Source: Septoria linicola
Lineage: Eukaryota > Ascomycota > Dothideomycetes > Mycosphaerellales > Mycosphaerellaceae
Length of the DNA: 64,000 nt
Reading direction: 5' to 3'
Assembly: GCA_024114885.1 (NCBI GenBank)
Contig: CP099421.1
Location: 2,232,001-2,296,000 of the forward strand
Shown in pieces: positions 47,832 to 60,843 of this stretch (position 1 is its first letter; each line of letters starts with the position of its first letter). Both the position numbers and the translations under genes were made by a program. The notes under the pieces are model-generated. The model searched no databases. It was not told where the DNA came from and saw only the letters and a program-made list of their open reading frames with translations.

Positions 47832-50407
47832 CTAAAATCGTGCGACCGGCGCTCCATCTGCCACCAAGACACCATTTCTGGCCCCAAGGCTTGCGGCCTC
47901 GTCCATTCCCCTTGCACCACGATTTTCTTTCTCTCTGAGATGCCACCAGTGTTTCTTCTTCTCTTTCTCGGCAGCTTGACGGACTTCAATCGAGCGATCC
48001 TGGCGTGAGTCAGTTGTGCGAGCACGATCGGCGCCACGAGCACTGTTGGCATGTGATCTATCACTATTGTCGCGAGAGTGGCCATAGGGCGTACTTGCAG
48101 TAGTGCCAGCAGGACGTTGTCCAGTCCGGCCCCACAGCTTAGAGCTACCACTGAGCGGTGGACCTGCGGCACGACGGTAGTCTGCCAAGTGAGGTCTCCG
48201 AAAACGACTGCTCTTTTCAGAGTCATGCTGTGATTGTGCTGAGCTGTCGCGCGAAAGACGCGGACGAGTACTGTCTTGCGCTGAAGAATGCGCCGACAGC
48301 CTGTCAGCACTTCGACTGGTCGCCAGGCCTGAGAACTGATCGATGGTAGGCGAGCCCATTGGGGAATGGCTGGAAAGTGCAGGAACAGGTGGGCTAGGCA
48401 GAGGGTGGTCACCCAGATGATCGTGATTGCGCACGTCAACGGAGTGCTTTTGTGAACGCGGCGGTGTTGGTGTTCCAAGACGAGCAGCAATGATTTCGTC
48501 TTTGCTGGCCAGATGCGGCGAAGGAGTGCTCCTCAAGGAAGCGCGCGAGATAACCCGTCGCAGTCCGTTGAACGCTGGAGTGAGATTTGCTCCTAACGAT
48601 GGAGATGACCTAAGCTTCGGATATGTGGGCTCCACTGGTTGTACTGCGGGTGCAGATCCAGGCGCAGGCGTGGCCTCCTCATCCTTCCAAGAATCCAAAC
48701 CAGGTAGTGGTGGCAACTCTCGGTTGAGATCGACCGCTGGCTTTGATGCCACGCTGTCTGGTCTGCTCACCTCTGCAGTAGTGAGGTTGGCATATGTCTT
48801 GTTGAGCTGGCGCCACTTCTTCCAATTTACTGATCGCTCAGACGGCGCCGCCTCTGAGTTTGATGTCTGCACTGAGCCGAATGAGTGCCCTCGCGCATGG
48901 CCACGCGTGAATTCGCCGCTCTGCTTTGGGCCACGAAAGCCCGTTGCGGTGCCTGGCCTCAGATATTCTCTCATGCCATGTGCGATATCACGCGCCCTAC
49001 TAGGAGGCCTTTCCACAGGATCTCGTGGATTCTGATCGGAATTCGGCCGTAAGTAGTGCCCAAGAATATCCTGTGTGATACTCTTTGCCTCAGTGGCTGC
49101 ACGACTCGCGGCACGGCTAGCTGCTCGTGATGCCTTGCCCAGACGACTACTCGAGCGGACAGGTGCCCTTCCCCTGGCATCTGCTCTCGCATCGAGATCA
49201 GGATCCGGTTGCAGCGAGTCGGTCCGGGTGCCGAACGTTCTCCCACGCTCAGGCTGAGTCTGGTCTTTACTGTCAGTTTGTACCTCCTGTCGCGTTGGGG
49301 GTCGTGATATGGCATGGCTCGCTTGCCGGCTTCCAGGCCGTGATGGCACTGGCTTTCTGGCAGGTACCTGGGCATAAGCGGCAGGCGATGTCGTGGTTTG
49401 CGGTGTTGGTGTCGTCTCCGCCTGGGCTGCCATGTCTTCGGCTTTTGGTCGCTCCTTCTCCTCCAATGCTTTCTTGTGCTTCTCCAGCTCGCTGCGCATC
49501 CAATCTGCCTCTACCGCATCCACTTTCGGCATGCTGCCATTTTCAGACACTGGTGCAACGGCTTGACCAGACGCGCGCTTTGATCGTAATGCAGGAGTGT
49601 TCACGGCAGACGTGAGGCCAGTGGATGCCGACCAGGGATAGTCTGTCGAATCTGTGTGTGGTGTTGAGTCAGAAGTTCTGATCGAGTCGGACCGCTGTGG
49701 TATCCTTGGCTTATCAAGGACCTCTGATCTGACGGTGTTGATTGTCGGCTGCGCTGTGCTTGCCGAACCTGCTCTCTGGCGACTGCTGGGCACAGTTTTG
49801 GCCGCATCTCCTGCCATAAGAATGTCGGCACGCGACCTCGCGTTTCCCTGAACATGCGCTTCGCCGCTGAACAAATCTTCTGTAGCTACGTGCGGTTTGT
49901 AGGCATACCTCGATGAGTGAGGTGGTTCTCGTGAACGCTCAGCTCTGTGTCGCGCGCTCCTCGTTCTCATTGGCATGCCAGACGCTGGGCCAGCATCTGC
50001 TACTCCTCCCGCCTTGATTGCTGCGTAATCCAGAGCAGGCTTCGCAGCCTCTTCACCCCATACTTCATGAGATGGCTTCGGATGTGTGATGATGTAGGAA
50101 CAGGCAGCTCGAAGCTCGGCCTCAATGTCCGTAGGCATGGGCGGGCGCACACTTTTGGGGGTCGATGGTCGGGACTCGGGCGGGGAGGCATAGTGGTCCT
50201 TCCATGATCTGGCATCTGGACGAGAAGAGCCAATGTGGCCGATGTGACCAATGTTTCCAATGTTGCTGATTTTCTTCATGCGCGGCATTGTTAGTGGGAG
50301 CTCATGCGTGAAGGTATGATGGACGATGCAACGATCAGCCCAGGGACCTGGATACCTACCAGCTTTGGAATGTCAAAGGAAAACTTCCGTTTCATCCTGG
50401 AGGCCAT
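47832..50407 (-). CDS. Large disordered basic protein, function unknown
   Basis: I prefer a two-exon model: 50407-50360 (MASRMKRKFSFDIPKL) joined to 50273-47832 by an 86-nt intron (GTAGGT...CATGAAG, branch point CTAAC), 829 residues. The alternative is an unspliced start at ATG 50288 (818 residues), which lies inside that intron. The protein starts with a curious KISNIGNIGHIGHIG string and is Ser/Arg/Pro/Thr-rich throughout. It has Ala-Ser-Arg repeats (RAASRAASRAATEAK), several SRPxSRxx-type phospho-site-like motifs, one helical stretch (DWMRSELEKHKKALEEKE) and a basic end (EKEKKKHWWHLREKENRG). No enzyme domain. It may be a cytoskeletal or signalling scaffold, but that is a guess from composition. 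Confidence 0.7.
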
Positions 50408-53044
50408 GAGTTCTCCGCCCACCGCGGGCAAAGAAAGGTGATGGCGGAGGTCGTGGGGGAGGGGCGATGGTAGTGGACGACAGAGGCGTCGTGGGTTGTG
50501 TCCAAGTAGTATGGGCGAATCGAGGTGGCTTGGAGTGTTGCCGGTGTCTCAGTAGCGATATGTGGGCCTCTGGGGCATGCAAAGCGCGCTGTTGCTGTTT
50601 CGTTACTGAAAAAGGCTGCCACACATTCACCACTCGTCGACGCTGATCCTGTTGCTGATGGTGGTCGACGCAGCTGATGTGATGCTGCGGCTGGCCACGA
50701 CGGTTCGCTGCTGTGCTCCCGTACGCGCACTCACTTTCACTCTCGTAGAACTACCCCAGGAGCGCAGTCCGTCCCGCGCGTGTTCATCCAGAGAAAGTGC
50801 GTGTTGTGCTGCCACCCAGTGGAGCCTGAGCCTAAGCTTGCAGCAGAAAAGACGTGAGCGGCGGCGCAGAGACTGGATCAGCAAACACAGAAGCACAGAA
50901 CTCGGGCTAATGCGTGCAGGACATGGTGATTGATTAATTGATGGCAAAGGCGAGCGTTCGACCTGCCGTCCGGCGTGTTCCTAAAGGATGCGACTCATGT
51001 GCACAAGCTCGTGTGAGACTTGCTGCTGCTGCCGCTGCACATGTGCAGGTTCGCGTATGCGAGCTTGCACCCTTTGCTCGACGATCTGTATGATGGCTGG
51101 GCCGTGACGGGCCAATTGGCGGTGCCGTGGGCGAGCCTCCATCGCGTTTCAACTCCCATGCACTCTTCGTTTCACAAATCGCTGGAGAAAGGCCCCTGCT
51201 TGACCAGGATCACATCGCGCTTGCGGTCATTCAGCCTTAACGGCTTTACATGCTGCAAATCGCTTCGCTGCACAATGCTCCAGCGCCGACGCGGCTCATG
51301 ATTGTGGCCGTGAAGCAAGCACACATTCACGACGAATGGATGTCGTTCGGAATGAGTGAGCCAAGACAACACTACATACGCTAACTTAGCAGCACTTCCT
51401 GTTTTCGCGAGAAAGGTACAACACGCGCAGTAAACTCTAGGGGCGACAATCTCCTGGGCACCAGTCAAGCCGTCCGTCTTCCGGTCTCGAGCTCGCGGCT
51501 TGCAGAAAGCCTGCGGTATCACGGACCGAGCTGTACGTCCGCAGCCCAGGCACATCCAGCAATGTCGACAGGAGGTTGTATGAAGTCAACAAAGCACACT
51601 CAGCACTGTCATCGCTAGCGACCGGTACAACGGTCTTCACGGCATCGGCATGGAGGCTGCAACGTGCAAAGCTTCGGCTTCCTTGCCGTTGCCAAGAGCG
51701 TCATATGGCTCAACGCTACCCCGAAGTTGCCGAAGCACGTCGCGCGACACAACTTACAGCACGTTCACCAACCACAGGATAAGCCAAATGTGAGCGGAGT
51801 CTCTAGCATCACAAACACAGCGATTCTCGCGGCGTAGCGCTCTCTCCCTCCCCGTCAATCTCGGAGGCTATGAAAGTTCCGAGTATGGGTGAGATTCATC
51901 TTCTAGTTGGTAACTTTCTGCTATATGCAAGGAACTGCTAGATCGTGGCAAAGCGGTATCACAGACATGGTCCGAGCATTGTCACACCAAGTATCGAAAG
52001 CAAGAATCATCTGACGTGCCACAGCAAGCCTTCCGAAACACAGCATGCAACGCGTTGGGCTCATCTCTTGCTCTCGAAGTAAGTTCACCGCTCGAGCGCT
52101 GCTGATGCAACCAGATGAACAATTCACAGCGACACGTCCATTCCTGTCAGAAGGTCTTCGTATTGAACCTCTTGCTGCCCTCCACTCACCTTGGTGACCC
52201 AACTTCTCCGCTATGCACGGCTTACAGTGAATCAATATTCCCGCCGGAGCCGATGCTCACTAGCAACCCAGCATACTGGGCCTACGATAAGCCAGTGCAT
52301 TACGTGGTATCTTCGGCAGCACAAACCGCTGGAGTCGGCTCCAGTCATCGACTTGCGCATATGCAAGGGAGATGATGCTGAAGCACGAGAGCCAGGCCTG
52401 CCACGCAGCAAACAACGTGGTGCCACGCCGATTCCACCCTCAAGTATGGAAGTGGATCGCTATAGAGCACGCGCTTACCGCATCGAAACTGCTACAGGCA
52501 CTCACCGACACATGGACGAGGCCAAAGTGAGAAGCATTGGCCGCGCTTTCATCCTATGCATGCCTGCAGATGAAGGTCATGTGCTACAAGCTTGCAGCTA
52601 CTACGTCGATCTCTGCAGGTATATGCAGCACTAAGTTAGACAGGAAAGAAGCGGAGACAGACCCTCAGATCATGTCGCCAACCTTAAGCGCCCATTCCGC
52701 TTTCGAGGTTAATAGCTCCTCCTGCTTGTCAGTTCCTGTAACGATGGACCAGGACGCGGTCCTGCCAGCGCAGCGCACCATACCAACAGGACCTAACACT
52801 GACGAGATACTGCCTGGCCCAGTTCAGAATGCGAGCCAACCGCTATTGACGATGAATGGTCTGAAAGCTGAGTCATCTCGGAAGGAAGCTGCTGGTCGAG
52901 TGCAGAGATGACTGCACAAGAAGAACGTCGCGCGAAGCTTTGCATCGAACACTCTGCATCTTCGGCATCGCTCTAAACTCATATTCTACTCAGCTTCACA
53001 GCATGTTGAGCTCCGTCTAGTCGTGATCGTGGCATGTCCCAGTA
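50408..53044. other. Gene-poor stretch, no supported gene
   Basis: 2.6 kb. Open frames are short and change frame without splice support. The best candidate is 52446-52911 (plus), where two adjacent frames look mildly protein-like (DEAKVRSIGRAFILCMP; PQIMSPTLSAHSAFEVNSS), but no intron of usable size joins them. It may hold a broken gene, a non-coding transcript, or only regulatory DNA. Confidence 0.45.
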
Positions 53045-54313
53045 TCACACGTCGCCAGCAGCAACAGCTGCATGCCCAGGCTCATTAGACAACCTCTTCG
53101 CCTCCTCTTCCACCGCCCTCGAAATCTCTTCCTTCAAACTTCCGCCCTCTGGCTTCCAGCTCAGAAGCTCCTTGCCACGCTTCGCTCTACCTCTCGAGTT
53201 GGCTCCCCACAGTACATGTCCCGCAGGCGTCCGACTAGCCGCATCCTCAGCTGTGATAGGCTTGACTTGATTACTTTCAATCAACTTCTGCTTCTTCGCT
53301 TCGTCTGCGACCCACTGCGAGACATCAGCCCAAACGTGCTCGCCATTCTCGCAAAAGTAGTAGCCTTCAGCTCCCCAGGTTGGCGGCTTGTCTGGCCACT
53401 CTCTGGTAGAGCCTCCCGCGGCTGCCTCTTCGACGAGCTTGAGATAGAGCGCTGACAGGTCGTGAACGTGTACATTGCCCCAATACGTCTTGCCGTCATT
53501 CATTCGTGGCGTGTAGCCCTTCTCTAGCGTCGTCCTGATGAGTTCAGGTACTTGGTGTGAACGCTTGTTATCTGGACCTCTGCCCGGACCATAGATGGTG
53601 GGCGGGCTCACGATAGCAGTCTTGACGCGATCGTGCAGATTTGTTCCGGCCCCGAGCACTATCTTGTCAACGTTGCGGTGCGGAGCTTCGTCTGGCAGAG
53701 CGGTTACTTCGGAAACATTCTCGAGATCATCGTAGACCTTGTCGCGGAACTTGAGGCCGTAGCCATTGGTTTTGCTCTCGCGTATATCTTCCCACATTAG
53801 TATGCCCGTGCCTAGAGCGTGATAACGCACTATCAGCAAGTGGCGCTAGCGTCAAACAGACAGCCCTGCGCACCTGATGTGTGAATGTAGAAGCCTGGCA
53901 CAGAAGGATCGTGATTAGAAAGGCCTTTGATAATCGCTCGAGCTGAACCTTCATGATCTGCGTTGGCGAAGTCTTGGTAGATTGTAAGCAGAAGCAGACA
54001 CCGTTCGATAGATGGGACTGTTACATACGACAAACAATATCTGCAACTTTGGATTCTTGCTCAATCAACTCGGAGCTGTCAAGATCTCCATAGACGAGCT
54101 TGATCTTTGCGTATTGAGAAGCGACTTTGGCGCCTTTGTCGCTGTTGCGGACGAGAGCTGTAATCTCATATTCGGGGTGCGCTGTAGCAATAGCATATAG
54201 GGCGTCTCCGCCGATGTAGCCTGTGTTGAAGTGTCAGCAAACAGCATCGAGGAATAAAGGTGGCAAAGTTGTATATGCGCACCTGTTGCGCCGGTCACGA
54301 AGATCTTCGTCAT
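53045..54313 (-). CDS. NAD(P)-binding epimerase/reductase-like enzyme (extended SDR)
   Basis: Four exons (54313-54283, 54220-54029, 53972-53874, 53811-53045) give 362 residues. All introns are GT-AG, 56-62 nt. MTKIFVTGATGYIGGDALY is the Rossmann motif of extended or atypical SDRs, split by the first intron. It continues ITALVRNSDKGAKV, VYGDLDSSELI, HFANADHEGSARAIIKGL and YIHTSGTGIL, then AIVSPPTIYGPGRGPDN and YWGNVHVHDLSALYLKLVE. The usual YxxxK is not obvious, as in NmrA-like and fungal nucleoside-diphosphate-sugar epimerase-like proteins. Substrate unknown; cytosolic oxidoreductase by inference. It lies just downstream of PIK1 on the same strand with no functional link. Confidence 0.86.
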
Positions 54314-54667
54314 GGTAGCGGGTGTATTGCGTTGCGATCGTTATGCTGATATTGTGACACCAACTCTTCGTGTCACTGTGTGCTGATAGCTTGAATGTTT
54401 TGGTGACGTCGATGAGGGGCAAGCAGAGTGGATGTGCGTGCGTTCCACGGCCTCTAGCCGACAAGGCACTATGGGTGAGAAGTCAGGCAAGAGGAGGAGG
54501 TCTTGTCGTTTGTACAAGCTTGTTCAACTGCTTCGCAAATAATGTAAATGTCTTGTCGGTTCCCCGAACCGGCTCACGAGCAAGTCTTGGTCTGGAGGAA
54601 GATGCCCTGCTCGCTGATCACACACTCCACCATGCATTGATGCATACCACAAACTCCATTTGCCCAT
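54314..54667. other. Intergenic between the epimerase-like start and the PIK1 3' end
   Basis: 354 bp. It holds the epimerase-like promoter and the PIK1 3' end; nothing else is seen. Confidence 0.4.
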
Positions 54668-57600
54668 CTAGTAGATACCTTGCGTCCTATATTGGAACGT
54701 ATCATAAAGTCTCGTGTAGTAGCTGCCGATACTCTTGCTCACGAGGTCTTCTACCCAGTCTCTCGCTTCCTCCTTGCTCTTCTCAAGCACAAAGCGTGCA
54801 CGCAATGCGCTGACAACATTGACCAGACCACCGCCATAGCAGGGCATCTTACTTTCGCGTCCCATCAATTCGACAAGCGTTATCAAACGCTCGGCTTCTC
54901 GGCGCAATGCTTGAAAGGCGTCCTTCATCAACTCCTTGAAACGTCCAAACGCTTCGCTCTCCGGGCCACCGAGCAGCTCCACATACTCCAGAGTGAGCTT
55001 AAAAGGTGCGGCTTCGAAGCCCATGTTGCCAGGCGAGTTTGATAGCATGAAGCCAAAGTCGATGTGCACGGCATGACCTTCCGAGTCAATGAGGATGTTT
55101 CCGTTGTGTCGGTCCTTCAGCTGCAGAATGTAGCTGATGATACTGTAAGCTGCTAGGCTCCGGATGAAGCAGTCGATTGCTTTGGTGTAGGCTGGAGATT
55201 CGGCAGCGCCAAAGGTTTTGGCGTAGTGGTCCTGCAAAGTCGCGATACGCTTCTTTGGATTGCTTCCAGCGGCTATACTCGCTATTGTGAGCGATCGCTT
55301 GATGGAATGCAATGAGACGGCATTCGTGATCGTCTCGATCAGACCAGAAGTCTCGCCAGTGACCAGTATCCGCATATTCTTCACCCAGACGTTCACGCCG
55401 TGTTCAGCAAATATTCTGTCACAGACTGCGATGAGCTGACAGGCAAAAGCTTCCTGTCGGAGATCAGCACCTGTCTTGACTATAACAGACACAAGATCCC
55501 AGTGCTTGATCCAGCCGTAAGGTGACGATCGCCGAATGCGCTCCTTTTTCTGCTCCCAGGCCTCACCGAACATGGCAGCGCTGGGATCATCACGGTCGCC
55601 TTTGCGTTGGATGCCACCAGTCATGGCATCGTTTTCCATTCGAGCAGCACCTTTACCCATGTTGACAAGTTCTGGATCTGTAGTTTCGTCCAGCGCTGCT
55701 GCGAGATCCTCAGTGTCGGCGTTGGTTGCGCCAGTCTTCGCAATGATACTATCGAAGCTAGGCCCTTGCTCTTCGGCAAGAAAGCTCTGCTCTTCTAGCG
55801 ATTGCATGCTGGCAATGATCTTAGCTCGGATGGCCGCGACTTCAGCTTTCGGCCGCTTAGCCGCACTCAAGTCCAATTGCGCCAGCATTTGCGACGCTGT
55901 ACGCATGTGGTCAGCTAGGGCAGAAACGTCTGCTTGGGTTGCGTTCTGTGGTCGAAAGGGGGATGCTCGATCGGAGCTGTTGGGCCTGGCGGTTGTCAAG
56001 CCCTCGGAATTGCGTGGCGTCGGCACGCTTGCGGCTGTCGAGATCGTGCTCACTCCACTGGACAACCTAGGAGGCTCTCGTACGCCTCCTGGCCCAACGC
56101 GGGTACGAGGGCTATTGCTACCTGATGCTGGCTTCTCCTCCAGGTCTTGAAGGAGTGCTGTGCTCGATAGATCTCCGCTAGTAGGTTCAAGGACACTGTC
56201 AACTTTCATTTCGTCTTGCGGAGATCTCATGGCCGCCTGTCGCGCTGCATCTGTCGTGTCGAATAGCCTGCGCTTCTGCTTTCCGCGCTCTGATAGCAGC
56301 TTTGATAGCAAGTCTTGATTCTGCTGGCTCTCTGGGTCGAAATCAAAATCCTCTCGTATCACTTCCAACATGAGCAGATACGGCACCTTTTCCGCGCTGT
56401 TAAGGCTGGTAGCTTCCGCAGGGTTTAGACGTATGATCCGATGATGTCGACTCCGACTGGCAGAGCCACCTACGAGTGTGGCGGGGCATAATAGCGGTAT
56501 GTCGACTTCTGTCGGGAGATCTTGAGCTATAAGCCCTAGCTCCGCACGCAGCGCACTCAAGCGAGCAGGCTTTGGGACAGACACTAAGCGATTCGAAATG
56601 CCTTCCAACGCAGTCAAGAACTGAAGTTGGTTGCGGAAGTAATTCTGCCGCAGTGCTCTGATCTTCTGACTGCGTGACATTGAAGAGGGCGTCACAGGTC
56701 TCAAGTTCTGCGAATGTCTACGCGGGATTTCCCCTAGTCGCCGCGGGACACCAGGAGACGCGGGCAGACTCATGCCAGCACTGACCTTTCGCCTCTCTGA
56801 CTTTCTGTCCGGTAAACTTGAACTGCTGACGAAGCCCTCTGAGTTCATGGCCACTGCAAGGGAATGCCGTGATGAATGCCCAGCAGAAGACTGTCTGGCA
56901 CCAGCGGGGCGGATGTCTCGCGGCAGTCCGGGTGTGTTCGGCGTTGATGCGGACACTTTGCTGCCGTTCACTTGTATGTCTGCGGGCTTTCGTGATTTTC
57001 GTCGGGACGGTTCTTTGCCATCGCCTGTTCCTGGCCTGGAGCGTCTCGTCGAAGCCCCACCCACTGTTGCGCTTCTACTCAGGGTTGGCGTGGCCGGCGA
57101 GACCTCAACTGCGCCTTCTTCGATAGGTCGTGGTCTTCGTGCCTGTGCGATCGCGAGCGGCCCTGCGTGTTGTGGTAGCAGTGGCAGACCTACTCCTGCC
57201 AACACTAGACTTGAGAGAACGGTGACTGGAAGCACATTCTCCTGGATTCGTGCTCTTCTCGTAGGCTCGCCGCCTCCAAAGACTATACTCTGAACTTTGT
57301 TGTATATACGCCGGCACGTCTGGAAGGCATGGGAAGCGGGCTGGCTCGAGAGATCGTAGAGATATGTCTGGAATAGCCAGAAAGTCTCGAGAATATGTCA
57401 GTGCCATGTCAGATAGATACTGAACCACGTTTGAGCCTACCAGTAATGCGCCATTCACCGACTCCTCACATAGATCTATGAGGAACTCCTCCAGCGCCAT
57501 CGATTCATTGTCGATTGAGATGACGAGATGGCATAGCTGTGGGAGGAAGAACTCGATCTCCTCATAGCTAAAACCTCGCAGCTTCGAACAGAGAACATAG

Positions 57601-57767
57601 TGTATACCGACATGCTCGGCGTAGCGACTGCCCCTCCGTCAGCGCGTGTCCTTTCACGAGAACCGAACCTGTGCATAGTGTGCTCACGCAAGGTACGAGA
57701 CAGTGAGCGAGGGATCTCTGTTGAAGTGCTCGGACTGTATGAACCGCTCGAGGAGGTTCCAACTCAT
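54668..57767 (-). CDS. PIK1: Phosphatidylinositol 4-kinase, type III beta (Pik1)
   Basis: Three exons (57767-57688, 57627-57441, 57385-54668) give 994 residues. MSWNLLERFIQSEHFN is the conserved start. The N-terminal PIK helical (LKU) domain runs SYLARYAEHVGIHYVLCSKL, IEFFLPQLCHLVISIDNESMALEEFLIDLCEES and TFWLFQTYLYDL. A long Ser/Arg-rich linker follows (residues about 170-500). A homology stretch then covers QKIRALRQNYFRNQLQFLTALEGISN. The C-terminal kinase domain has HWDLVSVIVKTGADLRQE, the catalytic loop LQLKDRHNGNILID, DFG in HIDFGFMLSNSPG, and a PFKLTLEYVELLGG end. It makes PI4P at the Golgi for secretion and has an essential nuclear pool in yeast. The frequenin-binding region should be N-terminal. 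Confidence 0.95.
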
Positions 57768-58840
57768 GAAGACTGTCTCATCGGTGGACAGTTGCGAGTG
57801 CTAGCCAGTTATTTCTCATCTTCCGAATTTCATGGACTCGAGTCGGTGACAAGTGGCTCACTGGCGGGTCGAAGGTGCGTAGGACTGGGTCGTGGGGAAG
57901 GCAAATTCGGAAGATGAGCACGATGAAAGATCGGGGTCGCGGTGTCATGTAGACTGGCCAATGAGTCGTGAGTGTCGACGGGCGCATATGTATAACTAGC
58001 AGGCAGAGGATATGTTGCACTCCAAATACGAGGTTAGCTTGTGGCTGTGGACCCTCACCCTCTCCCGTCTCCTTGCGGATCTGTGCCGGTGAACCGACTT
58101 GACTCCTTTCGCTCTCATGTTGCCAAAACATCTTCAGTTGCTGCCGATCAGATAAAAGTCGCTGTGAACCATGGCTGGCCGTCTGCTTTCAATGATGGAG
58201 AGTGAGCATCGTTTGCCGGCGGGAGTGATGGCCACGAAGGCACCCCGCCGTCTCCTTCGCATTGGGAGAGAAAGGACATGGCAAGAGACAGACAGCATAC
58301 ACGAATGGACGAAGCCGAAGCGGGCCTGGTGATCATGGGGAAGAAGGACTAGGCGTGTACACAACCAATGTCATGACGTTGTGATGCCCGGAAAGCAGCC
58401 TCAGAGGGTGTCAAGAGTCACACTATGATCAACGACCAGCCGCTTGTGCAGCACGTGCTCACCAACGCGCTTTTGCTGGGGTTGAGCATGCTACATATAC
58501 GTCTGTACAAGCGGATGATTTGCCGAAGCAAAGCGTCGAATTCGAGCCAGGTGCTTGAATTAACAGACAAAGGCGAACCTTCAGAGTCCATACTGCTGAT
58601 AGAACATGACAGGACGACTCTTACCAACTCTCTCCCTTTTCGTGTGCACTTTGCCTCCCGTCCATTGGATCTGCCATTCCTGCGCAGCCGGGGCTTTCGT
58701 GCTTCACTTCATCGCAGATGCGCGCCAATGGCTGCATTAGCCTCTCTACGTGCACAGGCCCCTTGGAATTTGTTGAACTTTTCCCTTCGCGCAGTTGACT
58801 GTACCTTGCAGATTTTGGTAACTTGCAGACAGGAACAACA
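57768..58840. other. Divergent intergenic region, PIK1 / PHD-finger gene
   Basis: 1.07 kb. The plus frame 58425-59027 runs into the PHD gene in another frame and resembles nothing known. Promoters of both genes are expected here. Confidence 0.4.
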
Positions 58841-60040
58841 ATGGTTTACCGCGAGGACGGAGATATCTTTGGCTGGGAGAACCACAACGCTTCACCGACA
58901 AGCTGCGAGGTCGGGTGGGACGAGTCCAGCTCATCTGAGTCCGGCGTTGAGCTGGAGGAACAGCCACGCAAGACTGTACCGTCCGAGACCTGCTGTCTCT
59001 GCCATGGGAAAGAAACCGCCTCCATGATCCAGTGCGATGGGTGCAATGGCTGGTATCACTACTCTTGTAAGTCGCAGCAGTCGCAGGCAGGACAGCCCGG
59101 TGGCCCTCCACCTCGTGTTGCTCCTCAGATTGGGACTTCAACGTCTTCGACATGTTTGAGACATGGCTGACCGATGAATGCAGGTGTTGCTCTGTCCCCA
59201 ATAGATCCTCCAAAGATTGCAATGTACTTCTGTCCGACCTGCTACCGAGCTGGCAAAGGACAGAGTATTTGGCGCGGCGGAGCCATCTTCTCGAAGCAGC
59301 AGAACAGGCGCGTTCATGGGCAAATCCTTCGGCGGACCATTCATGGCAGAACCGATGAAGTCCTCGCACGCCAACGTCAAGGCCAGTCTGACAGGCCGCC
59401 GCCTGCCGCCCCTGGCTTCCGATACGAGCGGCAGCGCGAATTCTACGTGAAGCGACTCGCCGATGGCACCTTCACGACTTTGAACGGCCTGCCGGTCATT
59501 ATCGATCCTCCTCACAACGCACCACTGCCTCAGTCCGTGGTCGCACCAACACGCCTGGTAGCACCTCCACGAGACGAGAAGCGAGCGTTTCACCCATACG
59601 GCATCACACCGCCAGTGAACCCACTTCTCGCTCTACCCGGGTACGCCGCGCAGAATCTCGGCCCACTTCAGGAGTTCAAACCCATGGGGCTCATGTCGCA
59701 GCAGCTCCGTGGCATGCCGTTCTCATCGGCCAGTAGCTGCAGCATGCCGATGGCCAATCCTTTACGCCCTCTATCGTCCGCTCGCACGCCGCCTGTTCAG
59801 CAGGTGTCGCAGCAGAGACCTAGACTCATACTCAAAATGGGCAATGCGGCGATTTCTGGACCGACTGCAGCCGCGAGCAGTGCACGCAACGGTCAACAAG
59901 AGCGTGGAGCTCGTTCCCGTCTCGCACGCCCACGAGAACGCGCCGCTGGACAGAGAAGCTTGATTGTGAAGCTGAGGCTGGGCAAGAACATGGTCTGCGA
60001 TGTGGACAAGAGTGCTCCCACGCAGGCGAGTCGCAAGTGA
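58841..60040 (+). CDS. PHD-finger protein
   Basis: Exons 58841-59066 and 59184-60040, with a 117-nt intron (GTAAGT...ATGCAG) falling inside the finger, give 360 residues. 58841 is the first ATG in frame. The C4HC3 PHD finger begins at CCLCHGKE near residue 48 and continues QCDGCNGWYHYSC and MYFCPTCY, with the splice rebuilding YSCVALSPIDPPK. The acidic N-terminus (WDESSSSESGVELEE) is followed by the finger. The rest is Pro/Arg/Gln-rich with basic segments (QILRRTIHGRTDEVLARQRQG; ARSRLARPRERAAGQR). Such fingers read histone H3 tails in chromatin complexes. Which complex is unknown. Confidence 0.85.
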
Positions 60041-60843
60041 GATTTCCATCGTGTGGATATGGACGAGGCTTGGTACTAGAGGTGGAGCAGAATGGCTGAA
60101 CATGGCCAATCGCTCTACGGTGACGGAACATTCCTTGGAAGCTCGAACAAGACTAATTTGCACGCTGGGGAGAGTATTAGCATATGTCCACTGCTGGAAT
60201 CGCTGCATTGCTCAATGGATGGCGATGAATTAGCAAATGACACGAGGCAAGAATGGCAATTGACTGTGGCAGCACGTTTGTTCATGGTGGTTTTGGCTTT
60301 CTGGAATCTGTCTAGGCTGCGAGCATCAATTGAAAATGTTAATCGCTCACTGCCAGCGTTGTTGTTCAGCAGCTGTTGCAAAACTTAAATTCAAGTTCAG
60401 AAAGGACAAACTGAAAGGCAAGTGCAGCCTTGGTGCCTTCTGCCGGAAGCACGGGAAGCTTCGATGTTAACTAGTGAGGGGCTCTTTCCTGCCGAGCCTA
60501 ACTAGTTTTCCCAGTGGGAGCTTCAGCACTGACTCCGTCGCGACGCGTACCGCGACTCTATCATAAAGACGTTTACGCGACTCATTCACGATCGTAGTTC
60601 ACTTGTTGCTACAGCGAAACAGTTGACGGAGTTTTGGCGTTCTGGGTTCAGGACGCAAGTTTGCGACAGCACGAGTGAATGAGCGAGCAGGCAGCCATCA
60701 CTGAGGTCGCACAAATCGTTCGTCACGACCTTACGCCACAGTCACAGCCTCGCGACTTCAGATCATCATCACTTGCAACTTCTTTGCATGCATGCCATGC
60801 TGACCGCACAGCAGTAGCTTGCTGCTTTCCGACCTGAAGAGAA
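60041..60843. other. Promoter region of the large ubiquitin hydrolase
   Basis: 803 bp without a recognisable gene. It includes one MluI-box ACGCGT word (60543-60548), which may be chance. Confidence 0.4.

Noticed and set aside
49290..49305. Near match GTTGGGGGTCG to the cluster motif
   Set aside because: Differs in the last base and lies inside the coding sequence of the disordered protein, so it was not counted as a regulatory site.
52446..52911. Possible two-exon gene on the plus strand
   Set aside because: The only GT/AG pair that would join the frames encloses about 25 nt, too short for a spliceosomal intron; no family resemblance.
58425..59027. Plus frame of 200 codons upstream of the PHD gene
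   Set aside because: Its second half is an out-of-frame shadow of the PHD gene; the first half has no conserved features.
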